Part shown: positions 1-7,574 of the stretch, one piece after another
How positions within the stretch are numbered: position 1 is the stretch's first letter
How the letters are laid out: every line of letters starts with the position of its first letter
Assembly (NCBI RefSeq): GCF_003050705.1
Contig: NZ_QAOG01000007.1
Location: 69,995-133,994, forward strand
From: Sphingomonas aurantiaca
Lineage (GTDB): Bacteria; Pseudomonadota; Alphaproteobacteria; Sphingomonadales; Sphingomonadaceae
Direction: 5' to 3'
Length of the DNA stretch: 64,000 nucleotides
The notes under the pieces: model-generated
Told to the model about the DNA's origin: nothing
What the model saw: only the letters and a program-made list of their open reading frames with translations
The model's database searches: none
Program-made: the position numbers and the translations under genes

Positions 1-1809
1 ACGACCGGCGGTACGGTGATCAACACGGCCGGCTTCACGAACGGGGCCTCCACGTTGGGCGCGACCGGGCTGACCATCGCAGGCGGCCCCAGCGTCACCA
101 CCGCCGGGATCAATGCTGGCAATCAGGTGATTGCCAACGTCGCAGCTGGCGTTGCGACAACGGATGCCGTCAATCTGGGCCAGCTCCAGGCGATTGGTGC
201 TGTTGCCGACAACTCGGTGCAGTATGATGACGCGGCCAAGACACGCACGACGCTTGCAGGCGTCGCTTCGACCGATGGTGGCGTGACGGGCGGCACGACG
301 ATCGGCAACCTCCATCAGGGCGAGCTGAGTGCCACCTCGACCGAGGCGGTCAACGGCGCGCAGCTGTTTGCCACCAACCAGCAGGTTGCGGCGAACACCG
401 GCGCCATCGCCGGCAATACCACGGCGATCACCAACCTCGGCAATAGCATCGCCAGCGGCACGATCGGTCCGGTCCAGCAGAGTGGCACGGCCAACCGGCT
501 GGCGCTGGTTGCGCCGGGCAGCACGGGTGCATCACCTGGCGCGCTCCAGACGCTCGGCAACCTTGCCGCGGGTACCGCTGCGACCGATGCGGTCAACGTC
601 AGCCAGTTGAGAGGCGTCCAAGGACAGTTTGCGGGCGTCATCGGCGGTACCGTCAATCCCGACGGTACCTATACCGGGCCGACCTACACCACTGCTGGGG
701 GTACGACCGCGACGACCGTGCAAGGCGCGTTCGACAACTACAACACCGCCATCACCAACGCGGCCGCGACCGCAAACCGGGGCTTTGACATCACCACCGC
801 TCGGACCGGGACGGGGACGGTCACGGGCACCGCGGTTGCCAACGTCGCACCTGGCACGCGGCAGACGATCACGGCGGGTAACAACATCTCGATCAGTCAG
901 AGCGGTACCGATCTTACGATCGCGACCAACCCGAACCTGGTGGCTGACAGTCTGACGACCGGTGGCACGGTCATCAACGCAGCCGGTCTCACAATCGCTG
1001 GCGGACCGAGCCTTACGACCACGGGGATCAATGCTGGCGGGAAAACGGTGACGAACGTCGCGGCGGGGTCAATTGCTGCCGGATCGACTGATGCGGTAAA
1101 CGGTTCGCAGCTTGCCGCTACCAACAGCAGCATCTCAGCACTTACCACTATTGTAGGCGGCAGCACGATCGGAGCCGTTCAGCGCCCTGGCACTGGCGAC
1201 CGGCTTAACTTAGTGGCGGCAGGCGCTTCAGGCGCTGCCCCAGGCGCCGCACAGACGCTGGCGAACGTCGCAGCCGGTCTACTCGCAGCCGGTTCGACAG
1301 AGGCGGTCAATGGTGGCCAGCTTGCCGCCACCAACCTAGCGCTCGCGACACTTGGGCAAAGCGCAGTGCAATATGATGATGCAACGCGCACTGGGGTCAC
1401 GCTGAACAGCGGCGGATCGCCGGTCGCCCTTCGCAACGTTGCCGCAGGTACCTTGGCGACCGACGCTGTCAACGTCGGGCAACTGGGATCCGGACTGGCG
1501 AGCACGTTGGCAGCAGCTAATGAGTATACCGACGTACGGATCAACGCGGTCAACTTCGATCTACAGACCTACAAGCGTGACGCAAACGCTGGCACGGCCG
1601 GAGCGTTGGCTTCAGCGGCGCTTCCCCAGGCCTTCGAACCGGGCAAGAGCCTCGTTGCGGGAGGCGTTGGTACATACCGTGGTCAGGCCGCCTTCGCAGT
1701 TGGCGTTTCGCGGATCTTCGACGACGGCCACACCATTCTGAAGGCCGGCGTCAACCGCGACACGCGTGGAAACAGCGGTGCCAACGCAGGCATCGGGTAC
1801 CAGTTCTGA
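1..1809 (+). CDS. Trimeric autotransporter adhesin, 3' part (YadA/Hia type)
   Basis: The reading frame is open at the first base, so the N-terminus (signal peptide and head) lies outside the window. What remains is the stalk and membrane anchor of a type Vc autotransporter: three chains form an outer-membrane barrel and display a surface stalk for adhesion. At least six stalk motifs of the form (N)xAAGxxxTDAVNxxQL are spread along the first 500 residues. Larger blocks are duplicated: the QYDD segment occurs near residues 70 and 455, and the VQ..G..(R)L.LVA segment near 158 and 390. The last ~70 residues (LPQAFEPGKS to a terminal F) match the YadA anchor. Repeats this regular invite length variation by recombination. 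A hairpin with arms at 1815-1822 and 1832-1839 follows the stop. Confidence 0.9.
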   Translation, partial: TTGGTVINTAGFTNGASTLGATGLTIAGGPSVTTAGINAGNQVIANVAAGVATTDAVNLGQLQAIGAVADNSVQYDDAAKTRTTLAGVASTDGGVTGGTTIGNLHQGELSATSTEAVNGAQLFATNQQVAANTGAIAGNTTAITNLGNSIASGTIGPVQQSGTANRLALVAPGSTGASPGALQTLGNLAAGTAATDAVNVSQLRGVQGQFAGVIGGTVNPDGTYTGPTYTTAGGTTATTVQGAFDNYNTAITNAAATANRGFDITTARTGTGTVTGTAVANVAPGTRQTITAGNNISISQSGTDLTIATNPNLVADSLTTGGTVINAAGLTIAGGPSLTTTGINAGGKTVTNVAAGSIAAGSTDAVNGSQLAATNSSISALTTIVGGSTIGAVQRPGTGDRLNLVAAGASGAAPGAAQTLANVAAGLLAAGSTEAVNGGQLAATNLALATLGQSAVQYDDATRTGVTLNSGGSPVALRNVAAGTLATDAVNVGQLGSGLASTLAAANEYTDVRINAVNFDLQTYKRDANAGTAGALASAALPQAFEPGKSLVAGGVGTYRGQAAFAVGVSRIFDDGHTILKAGVNRDTRGNSGANAGIGYQF

Positions 1810-1814
1810 CTAAT

Positions 1815-1839
1815 AGCGGGTCGCGTCACGTGACCCGCT
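1815..1839. terminator. Hairpin between adhesin and downstream gene
   Basis: Arms AGCGGGTC (1815-1822) and GACCCGCT (1832-1839) pair perfectly and enclose the 10-bp palindrome GTCACGTGAC (1825-1834). There is no T-tract, so it could be an attenuator or an mRNA-stabilising hairpin rather than a true intrinsic terminator. It lies 20 bp before the next start codon. Confidence 0.4.
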
Positions 1840-1858
1840 CCTCCAGCGGAGAACCATC

Positions 1859-2302
1859 ATGAAGCAGTATGTCAGTTTGATCCTTGCCTTGGCCGCGCCG
1901 GCGAGCCTCCTCGTACCAAAGGGCGCGGCCTTTTCCCAAGTCCCCACTATGTCTGCGCCATCCCCACGACCACTCGTCGATGGCAGCGCGTTCAAGACAA
2001 AGTCCGCTTATGATCGGAAAAAGGGCATCGTCATCCAGCCTTCAATAGTCAGATTGATTGTGCCAGGTATGGACAAGGACGCAGTCTACCGCATCGTCGG
2101 CGCGCCGCATTTCGGCGAGACCATGACGCGCACATTCAATTACATCCTGAATCTTACGGCAACAGGCGACGACCCGATGCGCTGCCGGATGCAGGTGGTC
2201 TTCGGAACTCCCCAGCAGGGGCCGCTGGCTAGCCGTCGGCCGATCGTGCTGCGGGTTGTTTGGCAGACGTCGGCATGTGCCGACCGGGTAGGTGCGGGAT
2301 GA
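1859..2302 (+). CDS. Exported BamE/SmpA-like small protein
   Basis: 147 residues with a Sec-type signal (MKQYVSLILALAAPASLL..) but no lipobox cysteine, so not a typical BamE lipoprotein. The central stretch (about residues 60-95: PSIVRLIVPGMDKDAVYRIVGAPH, then TRTFNYIL) has the SmpA/OmlA pattern in which a Px(V/I).xxLxxGMxxxxVxxxLGxP loop is followed by a strand with the dimerisation surface. GAGAACC and a short spacer precede the ATG. It overlaps the next gene by ATGA and sits right behind the adhesin, so a role in adhesin surface assembly is a reasonable guess, not shown. Confidence 0.65.
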   Translation: MKQYVSLILALAAPASLLVPKGAAFSQVPTMSAPSPRPLVDGSAFKTKSAYDRKKGIVIQPSIVRLIVPGMDKDAVYRIVGAPHFGETMTRTFNYILNLTATGDDPMRCRMQVVFGTPQQGPLASRRPIVLRVVWQTSACADRVGAG

Positions 2303-3120
2303 CGTCAGGACGGCGGAACCGTTGTGTGATCCGACGCGGCGGACCTAACGGCTTGGCCTGGTGCAAGCCCACGTTACGCCTCGCTGCCGCGCTTCTGGCG
2401 GCACCTGTTTCGGTCAGCACGGCTCAAACGCCCCCCGTCGACGCGCACGTCTTTGCCGAAGACACGGCGCGAGAAGTGGCAGCTTTGGTAAAGCCGGGGG
2501 CCGTCTTGATCGTCGGTGAACCTCAAGGCTATTATCAGATGGCCGTTGTCGCGCAGCTTGAGGCGAAAGGCTTTGTGACCGCTACGAGGTCGGTAAAAGG
2601 CGGGATACCTACTCGATTTTTGATGGCCGATGGCGGGCGCAGTGGGGCGGCAAAAGTCGACCTGGCGGTCGGTACCACTATCCTCTGGCGCACGTATGAG
2701 CGTTCGAGCGGAAAGCCTTCCGGGACATGGAGAAAGCAGGCACCGACGCCGACGCCGGTCGACCAAACGCTGAATGAATCCGAACAGCTGTATCAGCTCG
2801 GCCGCAGCATCGAAAATCAATCGCCAGACCGCGCAATGAGATATTATCGGCTTGCGGCGGCGTTAGGCCACAGAGAAGCAGCCTTGCGCCTGGGGCTGAC
2901 CTTGATCGCGAATGGCAAAGCGGAGGAAGGCATCCGGTTCATCACCGTCGCATCAAATGCCGGTAATGCCCAAGCTGAGTACGTTCTTGGCCTGGCGTAC
3001 CTCAATGGCACCGGGATCGTGAAAGACCCGATCCGCGGTCGGAGCTTGCTCGGTAAGGCGGCAGATGCGGGTATAGTTGCAGCCAGTCGGGCTTTGGGCC
3101 GCGAGGCTTTGGGCAGATGA
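2299..3120 (+). CDS. Exported Sel1-repeat protein
   Basis: I chose the ATG at 2299 because it overlaps the previous stop as ATGA, which implies translational coupling; an ATG at 2260 would overlap the upstream gene by 43 bp. The protein has a positively charged N-terminus, a hydrophobic segment ending in ..VSVSTAQ, an unrecognised domain of about 100 residues, then two to three Sel1-like (TPR-type) repeats over the last 90 residues (AMRYYRLAAALGH, AEYVLGLAYLNGTGIVKD). Sel1 proteins are protein-protein scaffolds. Together with the BamE-like neighbour it forms an accessory operon behind the adhesin. Confidence 0.7.
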   Translation: MTSGRRNRCVIRRGGPNGLAWCKPTLRLAAALLAAPVSVSTAQTPPVDAHVFAEDTAREVAALVKPGAVLIVGEPQGYYQMAVVAQLEAKGFVTATRSVKGGIPTRFLMADGGRSGAAKVDLAVGTTILWRTYERSSGKPSGTWRKQAPTPTPVDQTLNESEQLYQLGRSIENQSPDRAMRYYRLAAALGHREAALRLGLTLIANGKAEEGIRFITVASNAGNAQAEYVLGLAYLNGTGIVKDPIRGRSLLGKAADAGIVAASRALGREALGR

Positions 3121-3177
3121 TACAACTCTTATTGCAATGATGACGCAATACCGTAATTTTATCGAGGGACCATTTAT

Positions 3178-3537
3178 ATGGTGAGATTTTCCCCTGGTAT
3201 TCGATCGCATACACGAATGACCTACGTTAGGCGCCGTCTTCAATTGCTAGATATAGCTCTAAGCACTATTGAGATGACCGGAACTGCATCTCTAAAACTT
3301 GGTGATCTTGCTAAGAAAGCAAATATTACCAGTCCCGCGGTGTATAGATATTTTGCCAACGTTGACATATTAATTTTTGAGTTGCGAGAGCATTTCTTTT
3401 ACAAAGAGGACATATGCAGAGAAATATCAGATCATCTTGCAAAAAGGCATAGTTCGCAGCCCGTAGGCGTGACATTCGACAATTCAATCTATGCCATGTC
3501 GCGAAATGGACAGCGAAAAATCGGAGTATCTCACTGA
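3178..3537 (+). CDS. TetR-type HTH protein, short
   Basis: 119 residues. Residues 22-70 form a TetR_N-type DNA-binding domain: LDIALSTIEMTGTASLKLGDLAKKANITSPAVYRYFANVDIL, with the diagnostic AVYRYFxxxxxL. TetR proteins are normally about 190-220 residues, and here the ligand-binding/dimerisation half is essentially missing, so the gene is probably truncated or a minimal regulator. GAGGG stands 9 bp before the ATG. The gene is AT-rich, unlike both flanks, which suggests recent transfer. A small dyad ATTGC..GCAAT (3131-3149) lies upstream. Confidence 0.6.
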   Translation: MVRFSPGIRSHTRMTYVRRRLQLLDIALSTIEMTGTASLKLGDLAKKANITSPAVYRYFANVDILIFELREHFFYKEDICREISDHLAKRHSSQPVGVTFDNSIYAMSRNGQRKIGVSH

Positions 3538-3748
3538 CCAGCCGGCTAAGGGTCTGCAACCATATCTCCTCCAAAACTATGGCAGGCCAGGGCTCACTGG
3601 CGGTTGCCAAGTGGCGTCGCTCCCTCCGATCGAGGTGGTGGAGCTGAGGTAATTTACCGTCAGGACATTAACGGTATTCAGTCCTAAGATTTATAGGACA
3701 ACTAGTACAAAAGGCATCCCCAAAAGTAAAACGTACTACGTCGAATAA

Positions 3749-3795
3749 TTGACCTAATTGATCTAGATTATATACTAAATTACTAATCTAGATCA
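3749..3795 (+). promoter_or_regulatory. Promoter bracketed by a 12-bp perfect inverted repeat
   Basis: TGATCTAGATTA (3759-3770) and TAATCTAGATCA (3784-3795) are exact reverse complements. Each arm contains the 8-bp palindrome ATCTAGAT, so this is a pair of symmetrical half sites. A good sigma70-like promoter, TTGACC (3749-3754) and TATACT (3771-3776) with 16-bp spacing, is interleaved: the left arm fills the spacer and the -10 box starts the loop. The right arm ends one base before the ATG of the wHTH gene. This is the geometry expected for autorepression. No Shine-Dalgarno is visible, so the transcript may be nearly leaderless. Confidence 0.6.
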
Positions 3796-3796
3796 T

Positions 3797-4153
3797 ATGC
3801 GGCAAATGCATGGTGATGAGCGGCGAGCGCAAATAGCAAAGATGATACTATCTACGCGTCTGAATCGTAATGTGCTATTTCCTAGTAATATGTTTAATGA
3901 CCACGCATGGATAATTTTGCTTACCCTATTTGTTGCCCACGCAGAAAATAGAATATTATCCAAGTCTGAGGTAATCCATAAGTTAGGCGCTAATGTAGAA
4001 ACGTGTACGCGTTGGATAAAATACCTAATTCAAAGCCGACAAGTTTTTGATATAGAAAAAGGAAAAGACTTAATTTTATCAGATGAAACGATATCTCGCC
4101 TAAGAAGCGTATTTGACGACGTTATCACCGAAATATATGGTTTTAGTAAGTGA
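3797..4153 (+). CDS. Winged-helix protein, MarR-like fold
   Basis: 118 residues. After a short N-terminus, residues 36-105 read as a winged HTH: WIILLTLFVAHAENRILSKSEVIHKLGANVETCTRWIKYLIQSRQVF, then a wing and DLILSDETISRLR. It is like the small MarR-type regulators common in sphingomonads, where HTH and wing occupy most of the chain. It is AT-rich in codon use, as is the TetR-like gene before it. The perfect inverted repeat ending at its start codon is the natural candidate for its own binding site. Target genes are unknown. Confidence 0.65.
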   Translation: MRQMHGDERRAQIAKMILSTRLNRNVLFPSNMFNDHAWIILLTLFVAHAENRILSKSEVIHKLGANVETCTRWIKYLIQSRQVFDIEKGKDLILSDETISRLRSVFDDVITEIYGFSK

Positions 4154-4911
4154 CCTATAATGATTTGTTAGTAACAGGTATATCATTAGATATTAATATA
4201 CGATTCTTATCGATCTCGGATAGGGTAATAGATCAGAACTAAGCGGGAAGGTCATCGACGGTTGGCAGTCGAGCGATCTCCACCTCACATTGGGTTGAGT
4301 CAGGAGGTCCACCGGTTGGGCCCCCGACACGGACCAGCTTTGGCGCACAGCTTATTTAGTGTGTTTTGGCGCATGAAACCGGTGGAACAGCTAAATCTCA
4401 TATTTCTCTAGTGAGGTGGTGTTCGAAGTGGTCGTACCATTGGTCGGCGAGGCCAGACAATCTCAAAGATGAAGCGACCTCTTGGAACGTATGTGGCGTT
4501 TGGCGGACAGCCCTGGCCAGTCGTTGGGGATGTTCGGCGATCCTCACGATCGAACGGTAAACAACCCCGGCTATTCCCAAAATTCGATCGATTCCGAGAA
4601 CGCCCTCACCGTCTCACTGGCGGTTCCCTTTTGGGAATGGCCAAAATGACCAAACCGCCCAATCGCCGACGCAAAGATGGGTAATTTGCATCCGCGAAAG
4701 CGGACATTGGTTCAGCACGACTTTTGCTCCGAACCTATAAAATCGGGTTCTAGCAAAGGTTGGGGTGGGCAAATGACAAGTTCTGTTATTACAAGGCCAA
4801 CGTTCTAGGCTTTGCCGGTATGTGACATGCCAATAGTAGACGGTTTGGGCTAAACGGGTGGATATGTCCGGTATCCATTATGATGGTGGACGTGTGAGAT
4901 CAGCTCTTTCG
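4154..4911. other. Intergenic stretch without a convincing gene
   Basis: Short ORFs occur on both strands, but none has family resemblance, a good RBS or coding-like codon use. The only clear structure is the palindromic repeat at 4573-4638. The first 100 bp continue the AT-rich island; base composition returns to GC-rich near 4250. Confidence 0.5.
4573..4638. repeat. Dispersed palindrome-ended repeat, copy 1
   Basis: 66-bp unit whose ends ATTCCCAAAA and TTTTGGGAAT are perfect 10-bp inverted repeats. It matches 5909-5973 with two mismatches over 65 bp, and a 29-bp piece of it recurs inverted at 36937-36965 with three mismatches. Size and ends suit a REP- or MITE-like element; no transposase fragment is visible. 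Confidence 0.7.
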
Positions 4912-5271
4912 TCAACCGGTGAAATCCTTTGGGGGCTCCGCTATGATGATCCTGTTGCCATCCTGATCAGCAATCTCGGCTATAGCGCCGAAACTACCCC
5001 GGCTGATCGGGCCGATATCGAGACCCAGATCGGTAAGTCTGTCCTTTTCCGCGCCCATATTGGGCGTCACGATCGTAACTACGGACCGTCCAGCCTTCTC
5101 GAAATCGCAGATTAATTGAATACCCGCCGTGCCAATATTCCGCCACTGCGTCAGGGTAGGCATAGGATGGTCGTCAGCGGGTCGGGCAAGCAGAGTCGTA
5201 TACCAATCTTCGGCGCGAGCCATGTCAGTTACACATGCCACCGCATACAAGCCTTGGATGTTCATCGCCAT
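4912..5271 (-). CDS. VOC-family (glyoxalase/bleomycin-resistance fold) protein
   Basis: 119 residues covering one vicinal-oxygen-chelate module: the N-terminal strand and helix GLYAVACVTDMARAEDWYTTLLARPAD, a central WRNIGTAGIQLICDF strand, and the C-terminal EIADQDGNRIIIAEPP motif that carries the usual metal-ligand Glu. VOC proteins act as dioxygenases, glyoxalases or drug-binding proteins; the substrate cannot be read from sequence. It stands alone, antisense to short spurious ORFs. The start could also be the second Met two codons later. Confidence 0.8.
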   Translation of the reverse strand: MAMNIQGLYAVACVTDMARAEDWYTTLLARPADDHPMPTLTQWRNIGTAGIQLICDFEKAGRSVVTIVTPNMGAEKDRLTDLGLDIGPISRGSFGAIAEIADQDGNRIIIAEPPKDFTG

Positions 5272-5580
5272 GCTCCGATCAGCCTCATTGATAAGCTAGC
5301 TCAACGTGGTCGTCCTCCACAATATCGCAGCGCAAGCTCTCCACAATCTTGGGGTGTTGCCAGCCACCTCTCACCGAACAGTTCGCCCAATTTCAGACGT
5401 TTTTTGATCGTCTACCTCGGCGGCAGACCAAGCGAAATGCGATTAAACATGAGCTACCAGACGGACCGTCAGGTCAGATGCGCCCAGTGGAACCGAAGCC
5501 CTACGGTATTCGCTTACGGTAAATCGTTGGTTGTCGGCGACTGAGAGACTTGGTGCTCCCGCGTAATTTCGGGAGTTCTA
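5272..5580. other. Intergenic stretch
   Basis: No gene is supported. The 3' end holds the hairpin at 5556-5575 just before the DUF6894 gene. Confidence 0.45.
5556..5575 (+). promoter_or_regulatory. Hairpin burying the Shine-Dalgarno of the DUF6894 gene
   Basis: CTCCCG (5556-5561) pairs with CGGGAG (5570-5575). GGGAG in the 3' arm is the only good ribosome-binding site and lies 5 bp before the ATG at 5581. Translation would need the stem to open, as in RNA thermometers or antisense control. The structure is short and could also be chance. Confidence 0.4.
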
Positions 5581-5838
5581 ATGCCAATTTACTATTTCGA
5601 GATTGCCGATGCTAATCCGGCTATTCCCTGTGTCGGAGAGAATTTACCGTCGCTTGCTGCAGCCCGTTGCTTCGCACTAAAATATGCAGGTCTACTTATA
5701 CGTGATCAGGGCGAGGTGTTCTGGGGCGGAGAAGAGTGGGTCATGACGGTATCGGACGTAAACCACCTAACGATGTTCACGATAATGATTTGCTCCACGG
5801 CCGCGCCCGCCACCTTGAACCTCAAGATGCTGATCTGA
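5581..5838 (+). CDS. DUF6894-family small protein
   Basis: 85 residues beginning MPIYYFEIAD, with a central LPSLAAARCFALKYAGLLIRDQGEVFWGGEEWVMTVSD. This is the layout of the small alphaproteobacterial DUF6894 proteins (M-P-x-Y-F-F-D/E start, L.sLaaAr..A..yAgellrd, then a W-x-M.V.D strand). No function is established for the family; many copies per genome are usual in this group. Expression may be gated by the SD-containing hairpin immediately upstream. Confidence 0.65.
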   Translation: MPIYYFEIADANPAIPCVGENLPSLAAARCFALKYAGLLIRDQGEVFWGGEEWVMTVSDVNHLTMFTIMICSTAAPATLNLKMLI

Positions 5839-5908
5839 GAAAGCCATAGGCGGCTATCCCTCGCCCCTTCCCGAATGCAGGCGGTCTGCTTTCCTCTCCG
5901 TTCCAGAC

Positions 5909-5973
5909 ATTCCCGAAATTGGATCGATTCCGAGAACGCCCTCACCGTCTCACTGGCGGTTCCCTTTTGGGAA
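5909..5973. repeat. Dispersed palindrome-ended repeat, copy 2
   Basis: Same unit as 4573-4638, direct orientation, 63 of 65 positions identical. The left end reads ATTCCCGAAA, so the terminal inverted repeat is no longer perfect. It lies between the DUF6894 gene and the 3' end of the thioesterase gene. Confidence 0.7.
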
Positions 5974-5998
5974 GGTTTGGGGGGCTGAAGGCCCGGTA

Positions 5999-6763
5999 CT
6001 ATCCGATACAACCGAACGGCTTCGCTCGACCATTTTCATCAACCGAAACCATCGTGAATAGAGCCGTGGCCGCATGTCGTCGTTCCCCGGATATTAAATC
6101 CTCGGCGCTAAGATCAACACTGATGCGCACGGAACTGCGCCCGGTCATCCGTACTTCGGCGGTTAGCTCGACCATCTCGCCCTTCTGGATAGGGGAACGG
6201 AAGTCGATCCGGTCAGATGCTGCCATAACCATTACCGCCCGGGCTTGGCGGGTTGAGGCAATGAATGCCGCCTTGCCCATCATGCGAAGTGCATCACCAC
6301 CATAGAGGGTGCCGTAATGGTTGGTCTGGTTCGGGAAAATCATTTCGACCATTCGCAACGGCTGCACCGCATCATGCGGAACCATCTCACCCATCGGTGG
6401 CAGAGGGTCTTCGCTTCCGACTGCGACGAGCGTGAAACGGCCTCGCGTACACAGCCGTCGTTCGCCCGATACCGGTGCCTCCGCGATCAGTTCGACCTCG
6501 ACGTCGAGCGACTTACGTCCAACCCGCACGACGCAACCTGTCACCTCGACCATATCGCCGATCCGGGCAGGCGCCGCGAAATCGATCTTTTCCGAAGAGG
6601 CGGTGACGAAGGCCGCGCGACCGTGGCGTGAGGCCGCCAGGAAGGCGACCTTGTCCATATGCGCCAGAGCCACACCACCGAACAGCGTGCCGTGGTGATT
6701 GGCGTCACCGGGGAAGACCATGTCGATCAGCTGAATAGGGGTGCTGTGGTGTTCCTGTGGCAT
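5999..6763 (-). CDS. Acyl-CoA thioesterase with two hotdog domains
   Basis: 254 residues from the ATG at 6763 (an ATG four codons upstream is also possible). The chain is an internal duplication: residues 6-115 (IQLIDMVFPGDANHHGTLFGGVALAHMDKVAFLAASRHG) and 130-235 (VEMIFPNQTNHYGTLYGGDALRMMGKAAFIASTRQ) each carry the H(H/Y)GTLFGG signature of the YciA/BACH hotdog thioesterases, which hydrolyse acyl-CoA to free acid and CoA in the cytoplasm. Double-hotdog chains of this type pack as trimers resembling a hexamer. The nearest upstream regulatory element on this strand is a cobalamin riboswitch (6880-7045), an unexpected partner. Confidence 0.85.
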   Translation of the reverse strand: MPQEHHSTPIQLIDMVFPGDANHHGTLFGGVALAHMDKVAFLAASRHGRAAFVTASSEKIDFAAPARIGDMVEVTGCVVRVGRKSLDVEVELIAEAPVSGERRLCTRGRFTLVAVGSEDPLPPMGEMVPHDAVQPLRMVEMIFPNQTNHYGTLYGGDALRMMGKAAFIASTRQARAVMVMAASDRIDFRSPIQKGEMVELTAEVRMTGRSSVRISVDLSAEDLISGERRHAATALFTMVSVDENGRAKPFGCIG

Positions 6764-6879
6764 CCTGGTCCTCAATCATTCGCGAGGGCATCCAGACGCC
6801 AGCGACCAACGGGAGAGGTACACCTCTTCCTACAGCACGCAGCGGCCAGACCGGGCACCCCGCCGGTGGTCGTTATGGC

Positions 6880-7045
6880 GTCGAAGGCAGGTATCCTGGC
6901 TCGCGGGTCATCGTCGAAATCCCGGCCTTCCCAGCGCGGAAGCGCCAGTGGCACACGAGGGAATTTCTACTCGCCGCTTACAGTTGCGGGGGCAGCATCG
7001 GAATCGAACCGATTTCCCGTCTTAGCCTTCGGCCAATCGGCGAAG
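6880..7045 (-). promoter_or_regulatory. Cobalamin riboswitch (minus strand)
   Basis: Read on the minus strand, the B12-box core GCCCCCGCAACTGTAAGCGG lies at about 6973-6996, preceded by the GGGAAaTCGGTTCGA.. arm and followed by CCACTGG, GGGAAGGCC and AGCCAGGATACCTGCC (6887-6902). These are the conserved segments of the AdoCbl riboswitch in order. The first gene downstream is the hotdog thioesterase, about 115 bp away. A palindromic AGAGGTGTACCTCT in between could be the expression platform. Confidence 0.85.
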
Positions 7046-7254
7046 GAACCTTGACCTCACTGAGGTCGCAGGAAACGGCCCTTTACGTCAAGGCCAAGTG
7101 GCTTCGCGGACTGAGAACGGCATGGTGGGCGTAGCCGTACCACCGTCCGCCATGCTTCCACTCATGCCGCCTCATCAACATATAAAGATATCTTTATATG
7201 TTTGTTGACAATGATCGCTCGCTCGTGTCGAACGGCCACGTCGAGGTTCCCCAT

Positions 7255-7440
7255 TCCAGGCATGGCGATGGGGCTAAGACGGGAAGCCGGTGGTGTCCTT
7301 CGGGTCAGATTCCGGCGCTGCCCCCGCAACTGTAAGCGGCGAGTGGCGGCTCCATTTCGTGTCACTGGGTTCTCGCAAGGAGCCTGGGAAGGCCGGAGCC
7401 ACTGCGTTGACCCGTAAGCCAGGATACCTGCCTTCGACGC
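7255..7440 (+). promoter_or_regulatory. Cobalamin riboswitch (plus strand) ahead of mesX-mesD
   Basis: Conserved order is intact: GGGAAGCCGGTG, CCGGCGCTG, the core CCCCCGCAACTGTAAGCGGCG (7317-7340), CACTGGG, CCTGGGAAGGCCGG and AAGCCAGGATACCTGCC. It lies 135 bp before mesX. When adenosylcobalamin is plentiful it should shut off the downstream genes, which fits a B12-independent methionine synthase. It is back to back with the minus-strand copy at 6880-7045. Confidence 0.92.
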
Positions 7441-7574
7441 CATAACGTTCCTCGGACGGGGGTTCCTCCGGTGGATCGCGCTTGATGCGACGGTCCGTGG
7501 CTTGCCGCCATCCGGGCCTGTTCACGCCTTGCGCGCTTTCGCCTGACCTCCCGCCCGCATAGCCAGGGTGAGTC

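Noticed and set aside
2953..3243. Minus-strand ORFs over the Sel1 gene end
   Set aside because: Antisense to a gene with Sel1 repeats; no independent support.
4366..4684. Plus-strand ORFs of 60-70 codons
   Set aside because: They run through the dispersed palindromic repeat, have no RBS and no coding bias, and two frames overlap.
5116..5544. 142-codon plus-strand ORF
   Set aside because: Begins with a non-ATG start, mostly antisense to the VOC gene promoter, no family likeness, poor codon bias.
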